Positions 7,207 to 10,985 of a stretch of 10,985 nucleotides of DNA are shown here, piece by piece. A model generated the notes under the pieces. It searched no databases. It was not told where the DNA came from and saw only the letters and a list, made by a program, of their open reading frames with translations. Source of the stretch: CAIZGX01 sp044349305 (GTDB lineage Bacteria > Bacteroidota > Bacteroidia > Flavobacteriales_D > Sanyastnellaceae); assembly GCA_044349305.1 (NCBI GenBank), contig JBIKRF010000078.1, positions 1 through 10,985 of the forward strand. Direction: 5' to 3'. The stretch's first letter is position 1. Every line of letters starts with the position of its first letter. The position numbers and the translations under genes are program-made.

Positions 7207-8901
7207 ATGAAGAACGTTGCAGCAGTTTCTAAAATAAAAGGTATTCAAAAGGACTTGGAAAAACTGATCGAGGATATTTCTATTCAAGATAACGCACAAT
7301 TTTTACTAGACCCTTTGCGTCCGCTTTGGACTGAGTTTGATAATAATGCCCTTAAAGTAGATATTCTTTTTTTAGAAACCGATATTGATTACACTAAATT
7401 TAATTGTTTAATTCCTGAAAGTTGCACTGAAGATTTTCAATCATTTGAAAAACAAGGCATTGTTAATGTTGAATCTGCAAATATAAATTATAGAATTTTT
7501 GATCAAAAGCATATTCCTGGGAAATCAAGTGGCAAAATCCCTATTTTAATCAAAGTATTGGTTGTTGGTGATACCTTGGAAGAAGGTCTTGATTTAGACT
7601 ACTTGGCGCAACGATTTTCAAAAGAAACTGCCGTGCTTTTTGTTGCTTGTTCCGACAAACCGACAACCGCAAATATCAAGACCTTGGTGTCTCGTTTGGT
7701 TTGGAAAATGGTGCCTATAACCGACCTCAACGGATTGTCTTCTGAACTGGAGAAAATTGCCGAACATCGCGAATTGTTCAATTTGGCCGGGATTTCAATC
7801 AGCACCCAAAAATTAGTCACAGCACTAGACAGCGTCATCGACAACGAACAAAAAGACCTTAATTCGAGACGTGTCCTCATTCAAAATGATCATTTGAAAC
7901 TCAAGAAAATGGGTGTTCAAAGACTTGAACAAGATGTTTTTAGTATCTTGAAGGTTAATTTGCAACGCAGCTTTTCTGAATTTGAAAATGGAATCAATGG
8001 TCGTTTTAATCGATTGACCAAGAATCAACCTGGCTCGCTTTATTCCTTTGTGATGGATCAGATTGATGATATTCAGGGTTTAGAAGAGGTGAATGTCGAT
8101 AGAGCTACGACCTATACCATATCAAAAAGAACACTTAAGAAGATTGAAGAACAAGCGAGAGATGGATTCACAGAGCACTTGACGCAAGATGCGAATGCAT
8201 TGAATGAATTTTTGACCTTGTCTATCGAAGAAATCAATGCTGCTTGCATTGAAAATGGAATGGCCGATTTTTCTTGTCAAGTGAAAATGATTCAAGCAAT
8301 GGAGGTGTCAGAGGAGTTGGAAGAACAATTCCACTTTGAGAAGGGGCATGATCCTAAACCATTGAAAAAGGGTTTTATGGCCTTCTTCAGTGCGGTACGT
8401 CAGCCATATATGATTATCATTATGCTCGTTGGTTTGGTGTCTAAATTCATGGAAAAATTGAATTTGTGGGAACAAACATGGTTTAAATTGCTGATGTTTG
8501 TATCACTAGTAGGGGGTGTGTTTTTTGCCATCCGCAGCGGGAAAAAGAAAAAAAGAGAAACAGAGTTGGAAGAGCTGAAGAAGGTGTCCCAATGGTTGAA
8601 AATGGAGTACAAGCGGATTTTTACGAATATCGAACGTGATTGGAAACTGAAGTATTTTAATCATGCAAAAAATGAGTTTGCTGAAATCTTGCGGAAGGCT
8701 GAATCAGATTTGAAGCATTCTCAAACCACCCGAATGGAAACTGTATCTACAGAAACTGCTGCTGCTCAGCGAAAAATGCAAAATATTGATTCCTTTGATA
8801 AAAAAGTCAAAGAAAGTATCCGCCAAAAGTTAAAATTGGAATCGGATTTATCCTCGTTGAATGCTGACCTGAAACAGGGGTTTCTTAAATTGGAGGTGTG
8901 A
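7207..8901 (+). CDS. Membrane protein resembling a dynamin-family protein that lacks the P-loop
   Basis: I chose the ATG at 7207 (564 residues). An upstream in-frame TTG at 7189 would lie inside the best promoter element. The N-terminal 180 residues have alternating hydrophobic strands and a segment AVLFVACSDKPTT (about residues 142-154), which resembles the AVLFVxSADxPLT strand of bacterial dynamin-like GTPases. However, no GxxxxGK[ST] P-loop is present; the only similar piece is PGKSSGK near residue 104. Long charged helices follow, then a hairpin of two membrane segments (about 400-414, PYMIIIMLVGLVSKF, and 425-442, WFKLLMFVSLVGGVFFAI), a basic stop (SGKKKKRE) and a C-terminal coiled coil to the end. 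This layout recalls dynamin/mitofusin-like proteins with a membrane paddle. It probably sits at the inner membrane with both ends in the cytoplasm. Its stop is one base before the Hsp70 start, so the two proteins probably act together. The fold assignment is inference. Confidence 0.85.
   Translation: MKNVAAVSKIKGIQKDLEKLIEDISIQDNAQFLLDPLRPLWTEFDNNALKVDILFLETDIDYTKFNCLIPESCTEDFQSFEKQGIVNVESANINYRIFDQKHIPGKSSGKIPILIKVLVVGDTLEEGLDLDYLAQRFSKETAVLFVACSDKPTTANIKTLVSRLVWKMVPITDLNGLSSELEKIAEHRELFNLAGISISTQKLVTALDSVIDNEQKDLNSRRVLIQNDHLKLKKMGVQRLEQDVFSILKVNLQRSFSEFENGINGRFNRLTKNQPGSLYSFVMDQIDDIQGLEEVNVDRATTYTISKRTLKKIEEQARDGFTEHLTQDANALNEFLTLSIEEINAACIENGMADFSCQVKMIQAMEVSEELEEQFHFEKGHDPKPLKKGFMAFFSAVRQPYMIIIMLVGLVSKFMEKLNLWEQTWFKLLMFVSLVGGVFFAIRSGKKKKRETELEELKKVSQWLKMEYKRIFTNIERDWKLKYFNHAKNEFAEILRKAESDLKHSQTTRMETVSTETAAAQRKMQNIDSFDKKVKESIRQKLKLESDLSSLNADLKQGFLKLEV
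8892..8896 (+). promoter_or_regulatory. Shine-Dalgarno for the Hsp70 gene
   Basis: GGAGG lies at 8892-8896, six bases before the ATG at 8903 and inside the last codons of the upstream gene. Most genes in this window lack such a site, so it supports this start and translational coupling across the 1-base gap (TGA a ATG). Confidence 0.6.
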
Positions 8902-8902
8902 A

Positions 8903-10426
8903 ATGTACATAGGCATTGATTTAGGTACTACATTTTCACTTGTTGCAACGGTTGGAAAGAATGGCGAACCGATACTTCTTCCGGATGTATCCAACAAGAA
9001 CATTTTTCATACCCCATCAGCGATTCATATAGATGGAGACGTTGCCTATATTGGCAGTATCATTGAAGCACGATTGGAACAAAACCCTGGATTGCCAGTT
9101 ATTCGTTTCTTTAAGCGATCGTTCGGTGAAAAAAAACCACTTTATATTGATGGAGATCAATCGATGTGGTTTCCAGAAAGTCTCGCCGCATTGGTGCTTA
9201 AGAAATTAATGATTGATGCTGAAACCTACACCTCCCAACCCATCGAAGGCGCGGTAATAACCATTCCAGCTCATTTCAACGACTTACAAAGGAAATGTGT
9301 GTTAAATGCGGCGTCTCTTGTTGGTCTGCCCGTTTTGGGATTGCTCGAGGAACCCGTCGCAGCAGCCATACATTACGGAATCACAAATAAGAAATACGAT
9401 AAAACAATTCTTGTTTATGACCTCGGTGGAGGAACATTCGATGTCACTCTGTTAACTATGAATGCTGAAGGTATTTATGTCATGGCAAAAGACGGCCTTA
9501 CCGAACTGGGAGGAAAGGAATTTGATGAAAAAATCGGGTCACTCATTCTCGCTCAATTTAAAGAAGATTTAGGACATGATTTGACTTTAGACGCACGAGG
9601 ACTTCTTCATCTACGCTCAGTTTCAGAACAAATTAAAATTGAATTGTCCATACCAGGTACTTCTTTTGTTGATAAAGTATGTGTGCTTGGTAGACATCAA
9701 TTGGAAATCCATATCAGCAGAAAATCATTTGAGGAGGAGATTGATGAGCTTTTGATTCAAACGGAAAACGTTATGGATCGCTGTATTCGAAGTGTTGGTA
9801 TTGAAACGGCTGATGTTGATTCAATAATTTTGGTTGGAGGTTCATCGATGATTCCATGCATAAAACGAAGGCTGCGAGCAATTTTTAATTCACCAGAACA
9901 AGAAATAATTGCACACGAACCCATGAAGGCGGTAACCTATGGCGCTGCCCTGCATGCTGTTCAATTGTCTGGCAAACATGTCGATTTTGAAATTCCACCA
10001 GAATTGACGGGTGTAACGGGTCATAATTTGGGTGTGAGGGCGATAAATCCAAATACAGGTAGAGTATTGATCGACAATTTGGTGAAAAAAAATATGCCGT
10101 TGCCATCGACCAGTGCGAAAACTTATTTCACCACAAGTGCGGATCAGAAAAGAATGAAACTTGAAATCATTCAATATTTAAAACCCGGAGAAAACGAAAT
10201 CAGTTTAGGCAATTTAGTGATCGGACCACTCCCTTCTGTCGGTGCAAATTATCCTATCGATGTAAAAATTGAAAATCGCAAAGATGGAACTATATGGTTC
10301 AAAGCGATAGACAATAAGACAGGTGTAGAGATTGAAAAGATTTTTGGCGATGACGAAGCAGGAAACTACTCCTTATTGAAACAACGCGCACTCGTGAATT
10401 CTACGACCATCATTGGATCGCTTTAA
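8903..10426 (+). CDS. Hsp70-family ATPase chaperone, lidless variant
   Basis: The 507-residue protein has a complete Hsp70 nucleotide-binding domain: phosphate-1 loop GIDLGTTFSLVA (residues 4-15), the catalytic-type Lys71 in FFKRSFG (aligned to DnaK Lys70), LLEEPVAAAIHYG (148-159) with Glu150, phosphate-2 DLGGGTFDV (173-181) with Thr178, ELGGKEFDEKI, and the adenosine motif ILVGGSSMIP (309-318). Residues about 372-480 resemble the beta-sandwich substrate-binding domain (NMPLPSTSAKTYFTTSADQ, GNLVIGPLP, GTIWFKAIDNKTG). DnaK has about 640 residues; this protein ends soon after the sandwich, so the helical lid is missing. The hydrophobic VLLLDV-type linker is not seen either; DFEIPPELTGVTG stands there. 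It is translated directly after the pseudo-dynamin gene. No DnaJ or GrpE gene is in the window. It is probably a specialised chaperone rather than the housekeeping DnaK; HscC-like proteins are the nearest general comparison. Confidence 0.93.
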   Translation: MYIGIDLGTTFSLVATVGKNGEPILLPDVSNKNIFHTPSAIHIDGDVAYIGSIIEARLEQNPGLPVIRFFKRSFGEKKPLYIDGDQSMWFPESLAALVLKKLMIDAETYTSQPIEGAVITIPAHFNDLQRKCVLNAASLVGLPVLGLLEEPVAAAIHYGITNKKYDKTILVYDLGGGTFDVTLLTMNAEGIYVMAKDGLTELGGKEFDEKIGSLILAQFKEDLGHDLTLDARGLLHLRSVSEQIKIELSIPGTSFVDKVCVLGRHQLEIHISRKSFEEEIDELLIQTENVMDRCIRSVGIETADVDSIILVGGSSMIPCIKRRLRAIFNSPEQEIIAHEPMKAVTYGAALHAVQLSGKHVDFEIPPELTGVTGHNLGVRAINPNTGRVLIDNLVKKNMPLPSTSAKTYFTTSADQKRMKLEIIQYLKPGENEISLGNLVIGPLPSVGANYPIDVKIENRKDGTIWFKAIDNKTGVEIEKIFGDDEAGNYSLLKQRALVNSTTIIGSL

Positions 10427-10432
10427 ATTCAG

Positions 10433-10985
10433 TTATTCTTCCTCGTACATCTCTATTACGCTCGTTCTAAGGTCCTCTTTTGAAACGTCTAATCCTTCAA
10501 TCATTACTTCCAATGCTGGATAAATCAAATCTAAACCACGATCTATAATTTCTACATCCTGTTTCTCTTTTGCATCAACTGCCAAGTTTATTAAAAGTTC
10601 TTTTACTTTTTCTAGAGCAGCATCACCATACAATTCGAAATACTCAGCGGGTTCAGATAGAAATGCCTGTACAAATGCCTCCTCGGTTGAATTTGTGCTT
10701 AATCCAAAAATGATAAAGTCATTTTCATTTTTCAAATTCAAAGTAGGATACAACCTATTGTACTCGTTGAGTAAGCTCAAGTAATCACCATCATCGTTAT
10801 AGGTTTCCATGATAAACGAACTTAAAAAAGCCTTATCCCGTTCACCACTTTTAAAGCGCTTTGTCAGCTGAAATATTGTTGTTAATTCAGGTGTTATAAC
10901 CCATGTCGCCCTTTCGATCAAAACGTCAGCTTCCAATGCTCCAACGACCTTTTTGCGAAGTGTGCGATCGGGATCAAGAAAAAGC
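10433..10985 (-). CDS. Unrecognised acidic protein (5' end beyond right edge)
   Basis: The frame is open from the window edge to a TAA at 10433-10435, giving 183 visible residues. The only apparent start within it is a TTG at 10936, and coding-like sequence (DPDRTLRKKVVGA) continues upstream, so the gene almost certainly begins outside the window. The protein is helical and very Glu/Asp-rich, ending in EMYEEE, with no signal peptide, membrane segment or known motif in the visible part. Its stop is 6 bases from the Hsp70 stop on the opposite strand and no hairpin terminator separates them, so the two transcripts probably overlap at their 3' ends. I do not recognise the family. Confidence 0.75.
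   Translation of the reverse strand, partial: LFLDPDRTLRKKVVGALEADVLIERATWVITPELTTIFQLTKRFKSGERDKAFLSSFIMETYNDDGDYLSLLNEYNRLYPTLNLKNENDFIIFGLSTNSTEEAFVQAFLSEPAEYFELYGDAALEKVKELLINLAVDAKEKQDVEIIDRGLDLIYPALEVMIEGLDVSKEDLRTSVIEMYEEE

Noticed and set aside
8903..10426. Housekeeping DnaK
   Set aside because: It is too short, lacks the lid and canonical linker, and no dnaJ or grpE gene is adjacent.
10934..10936. TTG start for the last gene
   Set aside because: The frame continues open with plausible coding sequence to the window edge.
1..10985. tRNA, rRNA, insertion sequence or phage genes
   Set aside because: No transposase, integrase, terminal inverted repeats or RNA-gene-like segments were seen; genes are packed with no gap above 60 bases.

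Overview
The window looks like a chromosomal segment from a member of the Bacteroidota. The base composition is AT-rich, most genes lack a clear Shine-Dalgarno, and a TAnnTTTG-type promoter core is present. Two exported outer-membrane beta-barrel proteins appear, one with the PorV/PorQ-like N-terminal signature. This is inferred from protein style and expression signals; there is no rRNA or marker gene here to fix the taxon.

Left block (1-3975, + strand): a compact three-gene operon with gaps of 5 and 10 bases. It contains the C-terminal part of an unrecognised protein with TPR-like helices, a 706-residue secreted protein joining a TPR array to a C-terminal beta-barrel, and a 435-residue PorV/PorQ-like outer-membrane protein. 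A strong bidirectional terminator (3978-4015) closes it.

Middle block (4029-7160, - strand): the most remarkable object in the window. It is a single 1043-residue protein made almost entirely of about 108 copies of a nine-residue repeat, consensus A-[DE]-[DE]-I-H-G-V-Y-T. K-type units (ELK) lie at both ends, an expanded His-type centre lies between them, and two Gly-rich linkers interrupt the array. It has no signal peptide, so it is probably cytoplasmic.

Right block (7207-10426, + strand): divergently transcribed from the repeat gene across 46 bases. It is a tight two-gene operon: a membrane-anchored protein that resembles a dynamin-family protein without a P-loop, then (one base after its stop) a 507-residue Hsp70 with intact ATPase motifs but no canonical interdomain linker and no helical lid. 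An acidic, unrecognised protein on the - strand converges on it and runs off the right edge.

Working hypothesis (inference): the repeat protein and the adjacent Hsp70/pseudo-dynamin pair form one functional locus, perhaps a cytoplasmic repeat scaffold or filament handled by a dedicated chaperone docked at the inner membrane. The left operon ends at its own terminator and is probably a separate cell-envelope unit.
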